The position numbers and the translations under genes were made by a program. Positions 36,893 to 45,770 of a DNA stretch of 64,000 nt are shown here, piece after piece. Numbering within the stretch: position 1 is the stretch's first letter; each line of letters starts with the position of its first letter. This DNA comes from Lysinibacillus sp. ZYM-1. Lineage in GTDB: Bacteria; Bacillota; Bacilli; Bacillales_A; Planococcaceae. Where the stretch lies: contig NZ_KQ465113.1 in assembly GCF_001308875.1 (NCBI RefSeq), positions 107,346 through 171,345 on the forward strand, in the 5' to 3' direction. Below the pieces are notes generated by a model. The model was not told where the DNA came from. It searched no databases and saw nothing but the letters and a program-made list of their open reading frames with translations.

Positions 36893-37246
36893 ATGAATAA
36901 CTTGCAAATAGGACAGTTAATACGTTCATTACGCAAAGAAAGTAATTTAAGTATGAGTGATTTTGCTCATAAATTAGATATTTCTCAAGCATCTATTTCA
37001 CGGATAGAAAGCGGCATTCAGGAAGCGAATTATACACTGTTAGGTGAAATTTGCGAGCAATTTGGACTAACGCTTAGCTCATTCTTTTTGTTACTGGAAA
37101 ACAAAGTTGATACAACTATTAAGATTCCACAAGATAAATTTCTACAAAGTGAGAATATAGATGATGAATTATTTAGTATCATTAAAAATTTATCAGAGGA
37201 ACAAAAAAAGGGATTGTATGTACTATTACTTCCCTATATCAAATAA
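36893..37246 (+). CDS. XRE-family transcriptional regulator
   Basis: The 117-residue protein has a helix-turn-helix at residues 8-60 (LIRSLRKESNLSMSDFAHKL, then DISQASISRIESG) and a short helical C-terminal part. AAAGTGGAGTTG lies upstream. Its divergent position suggests control of the two small genes at 36179-36779 and possibly of itself. Confidence 0.85.
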   Translation: MNNLQIGQLIRSLRKESNLSMSDFAHKLDISQASISRIESGIQEANYTLLGEICEQFGLTLSSFFLLLENKVDTTIKIPQDKFLQSENIDDELFSIIKNLSEEQKKGLYVLLLPYIK

Positions 37247-37258
37247 ATTTCCATAAGA

Positions 37259-37301
37259 AAAACCTTAGTTTCTCGTATTCAAACGAAAACTAAGGTTTTT
37301 A
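37259..37301. terminator. Bidirectional terminator
   Basis: Arms AACCTTAGTTT and AAACTAAGGTT are followed by TTTT, between the convergent XRE and MazG-like genes. Confidence 0.8.
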
Positions 37302-37327
37302 AATTGCCTTTTAAATGTTTTATAAAT

Positions 37328-37666
37328 TTATATCTCATTGTATTTAGTATTTTTTCCAGCAAACTTTTCAATTGGATATTTTTCATTATTTTTTTGAAGT
37401 TTATTATTTATTATTTTTACTAAGTCCAAATCCGTTTCATTCGCAAATAATATCGCATAAATCAAAACATCCGCTAGCTCCTCCTCCATCTTATCTAAAT
37501 TCTTTTCAACTGCTTCCTCACTCGTTTTCCATTGAAATAGCTCTAATAATTCACTTGCTTCTAATGATAAGGAGAGTGCTAGATCCTTAGGATTATGGAA
37601 TTGCTGCCAGTTACGTTGGTCTCGGAATTGCAAAATACTTTTACGTAGTTGTTCTAACTCACTCAT
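37328..37666 (-). CDS. MazG-like nucleotide pyrophosphohydrolase
   Basis: The 112-residue protein has the all-alpha NTP pyrophosphatase pattern: LSLEASELLELFQW with paired Glu residues, and EEELADVLIYAILFANE with the E-x-x-D metal ligands. Such enzymes hydrolyse (d)NTPs or alarmones to monophosphates. I start at 37666, just after the stop of the helicase gene, with AGGTGA upstream; a GTG at 37675 overlaps that gene. The tight operon suggests a joint role, perhaps nucleotide depletion during phage attack, which is inference. Confidence 0.8.
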   Translation of the reverse strand: MSELEQLRKSILQFRDQRNWQQFHNPKDLALSLSLEASELLELFQWKTSEEAVEKNLDKMEEELADVLIYAILFANETDLDLVKIINNKLQKNNEKYPIEKFAGKNTKYNEI

Positions 37667-37667
37667 A

Positions 37668-39305
37668 CTATTCACCTACTTTTTGATATTCTAGAAGTTT
37701 ATTGCGCAACGCTTCATCACTTGAATAAATGTACAGACCTTTAATTCCACGCTTCATCAAGATATTGATTGAGTTTAGGACGATTTTTTCCTTTGCTTCA
37801 TTTACATTTTCAATTCCGTCCATACCTGTATATGCACCTTTATCCATATACTTACTCGTATCAATGCTGATTTCATCTTTAACAGCGTCATATTGAACAG
37901 ATGGCCCAAGCACGACACCAACATAATTTAAATCAAAGCCCTGTATTGTATAAATTGATCCAGCCTCGTGAACGGTTTCTGCTTTTTCTGCCCATGTATA
38001 TTTCGTACTTGTTGTATTCCATGGCAGTTGGTATTCACCATTGGATTCTTTCACGTAGTAGGTCCCACCATCTTTTTTATGTATGTAATCAAACGTTGAT
38101 ACAACACGACTTAAACCGTGCTGAGTATTTTGGGATTTAATTTCATCATGCATGTCCTTCAAAGATTCAAATACTTTAAATTCATAGTTTTTATCTTTAG
38201 GAAGCGGCAATAATTTTTTACGCTTGAATTCGTTTATCCAATTGATTACGTCATCATTTGCTTGCATGCGAAATTGATTTGTTAACTGGTATTCTTCGTG
38301 AAAAGTACTTAATTTCTTAAGTCCTTCTAGTGTTGCTGCTCCCCATAGACTCTTCAGTTTTAATACTTGATCTTGATCATAAATAATGACAACTACCTTT
38401 GCTAGCTTCAAAAACTCCTCTAAATGATTATTGCCGTGGAATCCATTATAAGTATCTGGCTTTGTTAGCAATAAATGTGCTTCATCTACGAAAATGATAT
38501 CAGCCTTTTTTCCCTCTTTTTGCAATATATTAATAAGAGATGTAGGTTTTGCAAAGTTTTTTCCTTTTAAATGTTTCACTTGTTTTGCTATGTTTTTATA
38601 TGTTTTAAACATTTCCTCATGGTTCACAGCTAAATAATTTTCTGTACGATATAAATTTGAAGATGCTTCTTCTACTCTTTCTTGAATCGTATTGAAAATA
38701 GAACTTAACACAACGCTTTTTCCAACGCCCGCTTCACCTTCAATGATTAATAGACTTCCATATTCGCTTGTGTTTTGAGTAACCCGTTTCTCGCAAAACT
38801 CGAGTACTTTATCTTTTAATTCAAGTTGTTCTAAAGATAAATCTTTGAAAGGAGATAATTTAAAAATATCTTTGTTTTCAATTACATGTAACACATTGTC
38901 AACAAGCTTTTGTTCATATAGTTTTTGCCAAAGTTCTTTAAATAGTTGTTGATCGTAATAAGTTTTATTGTAGTAGTTATGAGTAAAATCGTTAGCCGTC
39001 TTACTTTTATTTTGAAGCGTATATTTTTCATCACCAAGGAAATAGTTAATCAGTTTTGTCTCTAGATGAAAGGTTGCTGATCGATTAAAGTGTTCGTGCT
39101 TAATCAAATTTACTTGTTGAATATTTTTACGTGCTTTTAAATGAGCTTTCATACGATTTTTAAAATAAACCGTTTCACCAATATAAGCTTCTTTATTGCC
39201 ATTCAAAACATAAATAACTGGATAATTTAAATACTGCTCTTTGTTGTTGATTTGATTGATGCTTTCTTGTATAAAAGGCCATGATAGTATTTCGATAGCT
39301 GTCAT
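37668..39305 (-). CDS. GIY-YIG nuclease fused to DUF2075 helicase-like NTPase
   Basis: This 545-residue protein starts at 39305 with AAGGAG 7 bases upstream. Residues about 25-95 form a GIY-YIG nuclease domain (VIYVLNGNKEAYIGE). Residues about 185-545 are a DUF2075 SF1-like motor: Walker A GEAGVGKSVV, Walker B IIFVDEAHLLL, QFRMQANDDV, and the C-terminal SIYTIQGFDLNYVGVVLGPS. It is followed by a MazG-like gene in the same operon. Nuclease plus helicase plus nucleotide hydrolase inside a defence island makes an antiphage role likely but unproven. Confidence 0.85.
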   Translation of the reverse strand: MTAIEILSWPFIQESINQINNKEQYLNYPVIYVLNGNKEAYIGETVYFKNRMKAHLKARKNIQQVNLIKHEHFNRSATFHLETKLINYFLGDEKYTLQNKSKTANDFTHNYYNKTYYDQQLFKELWQKLYEQKLVDNVLHVIENKDIFKLSPFKDLSLEQLELKDKVLEFCEKRVTQNTSEYGSLLIIEGEAGVGKSVVLSSIFNTIQERVEEASSNLYRTENYLAVNHEEMFKTYKNIAKQVKHLKGKNFAKPTSLINILQKEGKKADIIFVDEAHLLLTKPDTYNGFHGNNHLEEFLKLAKVVVIIYDQDQVLKLKSLWGAATLEGLKKLSTFHEEYQLTNQFRMQANDDVINWINEFKRKKLLPLPKDKNYEFKVFESLKDMHDEIKSQNTQHGLSRVVSTFDYIHKKDGGTYYVKESNGEYQLPWNTTSTKYTWAEKAETVHEAGSIYTIQGFDLNYVGVVLGPSVQYDAVKDEISIDTSKYMDKGAYTGMDGIENVNEAKEKIVLNSINILMKRGIKGLYIYSSDEALRNKLLEYQKVGE

Positions 39306-39787
39306 TTCTTTTCTCCTTATCACAATACTACGTATATATAATTTAACTAGTCATAATTTATGTTACTATTTTATCATAATTATCCCTTTTTACTTGTAAT
39401 AGACTTCTGATCAAATAGAAGCTAATATTTTATCACCAATTACTACTAGGGGTTAACTTAGCGTACCTTACAGGTACATAAACACCCTATTCTCTATCTG
39501 CTGCTTTTAAATCCTTCAGGTATTACCTTCAGTTACTAGAACCCTCTATAATGGTGTTGAAATGTTTAATAACTGCAAATCTCAATGGTGGGAATACATC
39601 ACCTATCACACTTTTTTATTTATGTGTAAAACCTGCAAAAAACCATTTGATGGGGAATTAAGTTAATTTCCGTGTTTTACGATTTGTTAATAAAAAATAC
39701 TTATAATTTGATGGATAAATCATTTGCTGTTTATTTCCTATAAAAAAGATATAATACTAGTAAAGAAAGGCAAACGGAGGGATTTTT
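39306..39787. other. Intergenic gap
   Basis: About 480 bases between divergent genes. It should contain promoters for both sides. AACGGAGGG at 39774-39782 is the ribosome site of the 52-residue ORF. No other structure was recognised. Confidence 0.4.
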
Positions 39788-39946
39788 ATGACAAGATTTT
39801 TAAAAACGTTAGAAGCCCGTATGAAAGAACCAGAGCTTAATCTGAATTTTTCAAAGACCGTTCAACCTAACAAAAAACTAATTAAGAAAAATGAAGCTGC
39901 CTACAACCAAGCAAAAGAAAATTTTTATTTGGTACGAGACAAATAA
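39788..39946 (+). CDS. Small basic protein, 52 residues
   Basis: The ORF encodes a Lys-rich peptide starting MTRFLKTLEARMKEPELNLN. It has an excellent ribosome site (ACGGAGGG 5-6 bases before ATG) and a perfect terminator 10 bases after the stop. These signals support real expression. The family and role are unknown. It is not linked to the flanking genes by strand or spacing. Confidence 0.6.
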   Translation: MTRFLKTLEARMKEPELNLNFSKTVQPNKKLIKKNEAAYNQAKENFYLVRDK

Positions 39947-39954
39947 AATAAATT

Positions 39955-39991
39955 ATTCCTTACCAATTCTAAATAGGTAAGGAATTTTTTT
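39955..39991 (+). terminator. Terminator of the 52-residue gene
   Basis: Arms ATTCCTTACC and GGTAAGGAAT are followed by TTTTTT. Confidence 0.8.
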
Positions 39992-40697
39992 AATTCAGAA
40001 ATAATATTTATTTAGAAGTTATTTTGAACATTTATAAGGAAGTATATCGAGATTTTCACAAGAGCCATCTTGTTCGTCCTATAAAGGTTTACTAGCAATT
40101 CATCTTAATTATGTTGATAATCTTCGGATAGTGAATCATTTTCAATATAAGGAGCGAAAGCATGAGCATATCATGTAATCTAAGCTCACTAAGGTCCTGA
40201 TTTTTAATACTTATAAAGACACCTCTTTAAGAACTTTACTTAATTAATTGTATTATTACCTTTATAAGTTTGTAGTTTATGTTAGAGCTATTATGTGCAG
40301 GTCAATAAGCTTTACTGGGATTGTTATTGCAGTTGACGCGCTCTATTTACGGTAATTTTTCAATGGTATCCGGGATTAGTGATGATGGAGATACTTCGGA
40401 TATCGATGAAATTTTAATTTATTCTCTTGTAATAGGAGGAGACTACAATTAGTATAAAAAAACACTACTCAAAGTTGAGTAGTGTCAGAGTGTCGACAAA
40501 CTAAATTCGTAACAAAAAGTTATCATATGTCAGCATTTAATTTCAGTTTTCTATGTTCAAATGTTTTTCCGCCCCCAAAGGGTTTGGAAAATCAAAAATG
40601 AATTGTGCTTATAGCCGCCCAACTTAAAAATAATAGACAAAGTTGAGTATTGTTTCTTCTTTATTATAAAATACAACCAATATTCCGGAGAGCCTAA
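39992..40697. other. Gap with ORF remnants and a terminator
   Basis: A fragment around 40351-40452 reads SMVSGISDDGDTSDIDE on the plus strand and lacks a start, so it is probably a gene remnant. A hairpin at 40459-40487 (arms ACACTACTCAA and TTGAGTAGTGT) looks like a terminator. Nothing else is supported. Confidence 0.4.
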
Positions 40698-41741
40698 TTA
40701 ATAATAATCGTAGGGACTTGATATAAATATCATTTCATCATTATTGAACTTAGCGGTAATATCAGCATTTTCAGGAGCTTCTTCTCCTAATTTAATATTA
40801 TCTATAAAAATCTCCACCGGGATTTCTTCTGAACCGTGATATATTTCATCTTTGTAATCCTTCCATAAAAAACCTTTTGTTTCACTGTCATACGGGGAAC
40901 TTTCGACATCTAATACTGAACAATATGCAGTGTAGTCAAATTGAAGTACTAAACTTAATTTTGCATAATTGTCACCGATTTCTGTAATCAAAGGCTTATT
41001 TACAAAGGATAAGTCGCTAACATCTACTTCATTAACCTCTCCATCGATATCATCAAGTATAAAGGAATCAAAGAGGTCATCCTTTATGTTTTCCAAAATT
41101 TCATCTTCGTGTTCGTTAAATACCTGTATAACAAATTCATATCTTGCGTCTTCACTCGCAATAAGATTAAATAAGCTATCTAGTGAATCTAAATAAATTA
41201 GTTCTTTATTTTCCTCGCAATAATTTTTCATATCACTATCAGTACTAAGAATATAGCAAGCATCTTCCTTTTTCTGAAACCATTGCTTTAATGCACTTAA
41301 TGTAAATGCATCCGGAATTTCTTCTTTTTTCTTAGAACTAAACGGTGGTAATTCTTCAAAATATCTTTTAAAAATATCATCTACATCTACATTATTTATC
41401 GGGATATTTTCTATATTGGTACTTTGTTTAAATTCGTCATACTGATTTTTTACTTCATTTAAAGCTATATTGACTGGTTTTCTTTCAGCAAAAATCGATT
41501 TAAATGGTGAAGTGTTTTTAAGTACATATGCTTCTTTAATAACACTATTTACAAACTGTCTTGTTTCTTCAATAGTTTTATCGATATTCGAAATTACTTC
41601 ATTATCAATAATTGTTGTTGAGTATAATTGAATACGTCCTGCTGAAATTAAATCGTTTAACTTATTGAATTTAGAGCCTCCAAACTCGAAATTGTTTTTT
41701 ATATAAATTGAAGTATCTAGAAACACATTTTTCAGTTTCAT
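40698..41741 (-). CDS. PIN-like domain protein (DUF4935 type)
   Basis: The 347-residue protein has a PIN-like nuclease fold in its first about 190 residues: FLDTSIY at 8-14 with the first Asp, later EIPDAFTLSALKQW and STDSDMKNYC with further acidic ligands. The C-terminal 150 residues are acidic and unrecognised. PIN domains are usually RNases. It stands alone in the defence island, so a self-contained toxin-like or abortive-infection role is plausible but unproven. GGTGGTG precedes the ATG. Confidence 0.72.
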   Translation of the reverse strand: MKLKNVFLDTSIYIKNNFEFGGSKFNKLNDLISAGRIQLYSTTIIDNEVISNIDKTIEETRQFVNSVIKEAYVLKNTSPFKSIFAERKPVNIALNEVKNQYDEFKQSTNIENIPINNVDVDDIFKRYFEELPPFSSKKKEEIPDAFTLSALKQWFQKKEDACYILSTDSDMKNYCEENKELIYLDSLDSLFNLIASEDARYEFVIQVFNEHEDEILENIKDDLFDSFILDDIDGEVNEVDVSDLSFVNKPLITEIGDNYAKLSLVLQFDYTAYCSVLDVESSPYDSETKGFLWKDYKDEIYHGSEEIPVEIFIDNIKLGEEAPENADITAKFNNDEMIFISSPYDYY

Positions 41742-42103
41742 TTCTTACACCACCAAATATTATTTTTCTCTATATATTCTAATAATATATCATCTTTCTA
41801 TAGATGAAGGGCATTTTTTCTTTAGAAATTATGGATTCTAAAATATATTTCCTCTGTTTTCTTATCTACATGGCCCAGTAGAAATGGTGGTATTATGGAG
41901 TTTTTACTTTGCAAAGGAATTTGCTTTTATATAGGTGAAGAAGAATTAATAACAACAGATGTTTATTTTTCAGAGGATTAAACCGTAGTAGCTTCTTTAA
42001 CAATTGGGCTTTTTGAATCAGATGAGAATAAAGAACTCCAACAAAACCAGCTAATAATAACTTTGCTGTTATGCAACAATCGGGTGCTTTTCTTAAATTA
42101 AAG
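41742..42103. other. Gap before the insertion sequence
   Basis: It contains a broken plus-strand fragment near 41895-41981 (MEFLLCKGICFYIGEEELIT) ending in a stop. No intact gene is supported. Confidence 0.35.
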
Positions 42104-42133
42104 TGACCTCAAAAAGTTAGACATTATATTAGG

Positions 42134-42988
42134 TTAAGCTGCGGATTGGATTCGGTACTGTATCGGACTCAATCCTTTTAATTTTCCTTTGACACGTTTG
42201 TGATTGTAGTATTCGATATACACTTCAAGCTCACGCTTGAACTGAACCATACTCTCAAATTCTTGTATATATAATAACTCAGATTTTAATAAACCAAAAA
42301 AGTTCTCAATTACTGCATTATCTAAACAGTTGCCTTTACGAGACATGCTTTGGCTAATACCCTGCTGTTTTAAGGCGTAAGAGTAATGTTTCATTTGATA
42401 ATGTCAACCTTAATCCGAATGTAAGACAGGGGCATCTCCTTCGGATAAGCATTTAAAAGCTTTGTCTAACATTTTCGAAACAAGTTCATATGTAGGGCGG
42501 CTTTGTATATTATAGGCGATAATTTCACCTATAAATAAGTCTAGTACAGGGGAAAGATATAACTTCTCGCCAAATAAATGAAATTCAGTTACGTCCGTTA
42601 CCCACTTTTCATTTGGTTTTGTGGCACCGAAATCAAGTTTAAGAATGTTTGGCACAATTTTACCTACTTTGCCTTTATAAGAACGGTATTTTTTCATAAG
42701 TACAAGCGATTTTAAACCCAATTCTTTCATTAGCCGTTGAACGGTTTTATGATTGATCAGGAAGCCTTGATTACGCAATTCTAACGTTATTCGGCGATAA
42801 CCATATCTTCCCTTATGGTCGTGAAAGATAGTAGAAATCATCGATTTCATTTCGGCATATTTATTAGGTTGGTCAAAGCGACTTGTCCAGTAATAATAAG
42901 TACTACGTTTTATGCCAGCTAAGTTTATTAACTCTTTTCGCTAAATTGATTCCTTAGTTCATAGACTACTTTCGCTTTTAATGTTTCC
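42134..42988 (-). pseudogene. IS150-type transposase orfB, inactivated
   Basis: The DDE integrase domain is recognisable ([56 protein letters not shown]). A one-base loss near 42940 shifts the frame near the N-terminus. Two in-frame nonsense codons, TAA and TGA, replace the usual Gln and Trp of the HSDQGWQY motif near 42405-42412, both explicable by C-to-T or G-to-A changes. Confidence 0.85.
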
Positions 42989-43676
42989 TATTCTTGAACT
43001 AAGGCATTCAACTTTTTTAGAATGGAATTCTTCATACGTAAACGCTCATTCTCTGCTTGTAACGCCTCTAAAGAACCTTCTTCGAAGATTCGATTCTTAG
43101 CTTTGTCCTTCTTCAACTTTGTATGCTCCTTTTTCTTAAGAATTAGGGAGTCTATACTTTCAGTTCCAAGACTAATTCGCCATTTTCTAATTGTACCTGG
43201 AGTAGGTAAATTAAAATGTAGTGCAGCCTCGAAAGAAGACAACCCATTCTCGTTCATATAATTGAGTATGTATAGTTTATTTTCAAAAGTATAACGTGTA
43301 TAGCTCTTTTTAAGAGATTCTGTTTCATGGAAATAATATTTGTCAATCCAAAAATTAAGCATTTCAGTAGTAGTTAAATTGAGTAATTTAGCAATTGAAG
43401 TAAAGCTTTCATCACAGTTTTCAAAACGACTAATCGCATCTATTTTCTGTTCAAGAGTAATTCCTGCCCTGCCATAAAAAAGGCACTTCCAAATGTTAGA
43501 GTCGTGTTTAACATTTGGGGTGCAGATCACAACTCCATTGTATTCATATTCTTAACCAATTTAAGGATTGCTTTATTATCAGTCCCCATAGATTTAGCTA
43601 TTTTATAGGAGCTTTCCGTTCCACTTAAGTAGCGCTCAACAGCTTGTAATTTATCTTCGGCAGTATATTTGACCAT
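42988..43676 (-). pseudogene. IS150-type orfA, frameshifted
   Basis: The natural start is the ATG at 43676 (MVKYTAEDKLQAVERYLSG, first helix-turn-helix). That frame stops near 43526, and the second helix-turn-helix and leucine-zipper part continue in another frame from about 43530 to 42988, ending ILKKLNALVQE. A single frameshift explains this. Confidence 0.8.
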
Positions 43677-43815
43677 AAAAATAAACTGCACCTCCAATTG
43701 TTAGATATGTCTAACAATTAGGGAGCAGTTCAAATTTAACAGTAAACTAAGGTTTTTGTATTAAAACTGATAGATGAATTTAAATTCAGTACTACTTTGT
43801 ACTTCATCTATTTAC

Positions 43816-43929
43816 TCAATTTTTCAAAGTCTTATCGTATAATCGGTAAATAACAGACATAATTTTCTTGTCTATTTCACTAACAAATTCAACTACCTCG
43901 TTCTCAATATTTTCTACATTTTTTTCCAT
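43816..43929 (-). CDS. Possible 37-residue protein
   Basis: The frame reads MEKNVENIENEVVEFVSEID to a TGA, preceded by AGAGGTGG 8 bases before the ATG. It is short, acidic then basic, and helical. The ribosome site is the main support. Confidence 0.4.
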   Translation of the reverse strand: MEKNVENIENEVVEFVSEIDKKIMSVIYRLYDKTLKN

Positions 43930-44242
43930 TGAAAACACCACCTCTTATAAAATATTAGGACTATTTATATTTCATCACAGTGATGTGCTGTTCCATTTTT
44001 AAAATAAAAATGAAAAAGCATTTCATAAATATGACCCCCTAATTCAAACTTTTTGCGCAATAGGAGGTCATTTGATAAATATTCAGTTCTGTTAAAACTA
44101 GGTTTTGTAAATCTTAGCATACTGTCTTTAATTTTTCAACTTCTATCAAAAGAAATAAAAGAAGAAATAAATAAAAATTACTCTTAAAAAAATAAAATCT
44201 GGCGGGTATATTGTTTAGACAAAAAGCAAAGGAGCCAACAAA
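43930..44242. other. Gap upstream of the excisionase gene
   Basis: This AT-rich region holds no supported gene. It should contain the excisionase/integrase promoter. AAAGGAG lies 8 bases before the ATG at 44243. Confidence 0.35.
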
Positions 44243-44491
44243 ATGACAGAACAAGAATTTAAACAATATCTAGAAGAGTTGAAAAATGAAATTATTACAG
44301 CTATTACTAAGCAAATATCCAAACCTGAGAAACAGTTACTAACTATTAGAGAAGCGGCTGAATATTTAGGAGTTTCGTATAACACCTTTCAAAAATTTAA
44401 ATGTGAAGGGTTAAAAGTATTTGAAATCGATGGTACTAAACGAATCTATAAACACGAATTAGATAAATTTATAGAAAAAAATAGCTACTAG
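44243..44491 (+). CDS. Excisionase-like helix-turn-helix protein
   Basis: The 82-residue protein has a winged-helix DNA-binding domain of the excisionase/MerR type: LLTIREAAEYLGVSYNTFQK, then GTKRIYKHELDKFIEK. It is 17 bases upstream of a tyrosine recombinase, the usual xis-int order in Tn916-like and phage modules. It probably directs excision. Confidence 0.82.
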   Translation: MTEQEFKQYLEELKNEIITAITKQISKPEKQLLTIREAAEYLGVSYNTFQKFKCEGLKVFEIDGTKRIYKHELDKFIEKNSY

Positions 44492-44508
44492 CAAACGGAG
44501 GAGTTATT

Positions 44509-45627
44509 ATGGCAAAAATAAAAGCAATTAAATCATATAAGTTAGTATCAGGGGAAACAAGATATAAATTCAAGATTTATCTAGGAACCACTTCTACCGG
44601 TAAACGAATTGAAACTACTCGACGTGGTTTTAAAACAATAACAGCTGCAACAAATGAATATTTACGACTTAAAATAAAATTTAAAGAAGGCTATCGCCCT
44701 GAAAAAAAGACATTTAGTGATATTTATAATGAATGGTTATCAATTTATCGAAAATCCGTTAAACCTTCGACCTATCATAAAACAAAACAACTTTTTCATG
44801 ATCATACCCTGCCTTGTTTAGGTCACATTAAAATTCAATCTATTACTTACAAACATTGCGAAAATGCAGCATACATTTGGTATGATCAATTAAAAAAACA
44901 CAAAACAGTCGAACATTATGCAGCCAAAGTATTTGATTATGCGATGAAATTAGATGTTATTGAACGAAATCCCATGAAGGCAGTTACGACACCCATTAAA
45001 AAGCAAAAAGAATCCACCAAAGACTACTATAGCCGTGAAGAACTAATAGAGTTTTTAGAAGCTACTAAAAATGAAGATATAAAAAAATATGCATATTTAC
45101 GGCTACTATGCTATACAGGTATTAGGCGTGGAGAAGGTTTTTCCTTACAATGGAGTGACATCAATTTTGATAAAAAGGAAATTACAATAAACAAAGCTGT
45201 TACCTATGATGAAAATGGGAAACTAATAATTTCTTCCACTAAAACATCTGATCATAGACTATTAAAGATTGATGATCGCACACTTGAAATTTTAAATGAG
45301 TGGAAAACAATTCAATCCGTTTTGCATTATAATTTAAGTACCTATAGCCTTGTATTTTCTGATAAGAAAAATAATATTACTTATCCATCTAAGGCTTGGG
45401 ACTGGTGCAATAATATCCAAGAAAAATATAAACTCAAAAAGATTTCTCCCCATGATTTAAGACGTACACATGCAACAATATACTATATAAGTGGTGCAAC
45501 ACCATATGAAATAAAGAAAAGGTTAGGTCATAGCTTTAAAGATATTACTTCAGATGTTTATATTATCGAAACGGATGAAATCAAGACTAATGCATTTAAA
45601 AATTTTATTCAATATATGAACTATTAG
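44509..45627 (+). CDS. Tyrosine recombinase 1 of a tandem pair
   Basis: The 372-residue integrase has an arm-binding domain (RYKFKIYLGTTSTGKRIETT), a core-binding domain, and a catalytic domain with Arg in YTGIRRGEGF, HDLRRTHATI, RLGHSFKDITSDVYI and the Tyr nucleophile. It directly follows the excisionase gene. It is clearly related to the next gene. A terminator follows (45627-45655). Confidence 0.88.
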   Translation: MAKIKAIKSYKLVSGETRYKFKIYLGTTSTGKRIETTRRGFKTITAATNEYLRLKIKFKEGYRPEKKTFSDIYNEWLSIYRKSVKPSTYHKTKQLFHDHTLPCLGHIKIQSITYKHCENAAYIWYDQLKKHKTVEHYAAKVFDYAMKLDVIERNPMKAVTTPIKKQKESTKDYYSREELIEFLEATKNEDIKKYAYLRLLCYTGIRRGEGFSLQWSDINFDKKEITINKAVTYDENGKLIISSTKTSDHRLLKIDDRTLEILNEWKTIQSVLHYNLSTYSLVFSDKKNNITYPSKAWDWCNNIQEKYKLKKISPHDLRRTHATIYYISGATPYEIKKRLGHSFKDITSDVYIIETDEIKTNAFKNFIQYMNY

Positions 45628-45655
45628 AACAAGTTTTTTAGCTTGTTCTTTTATT
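45627..45655 (+). terminator. Terminator between the tandem integrases
   Basis: Arms AGAACAAG and CTTGTTCT are followed by TTTATTTTTC. Confidence 0.7.
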
Positions 45656-45770
45656 TTTCTTTTCTATAAACTCTAATTTGTCTTTAAACGCTATAAATAA
45701 TATGATAAATATGTAAGGTACTACTTACTTTACACTCTGTCTCCGTAAGCAGTACAGAGGAGGAATTATT

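Larger units (their letters stand above)
42104..43732 (-). mobile_element. Decayed IS150-type (IS3 family) insertion sequence
   Basis: Imperfect terminal inverted repeats both end in GTTAGACAT: TGACCTCAAAAAGTTAGACAT at the left, and TGAACTGCTCCCTAATTG plus GTTAGACAT at the right. The left repeat seems to lack about 5 bases. Inside are orfA and orfB reading right to left. Both are broken, so the element is inactive. No convincing 3-base target duplication remains. Confidence 0.8.

Noticed and set aside
41742..42103. A possible toxin-antitoxin partner for the PIN-like protein
   Set aside because: Only broken frames without starts were found on either side.
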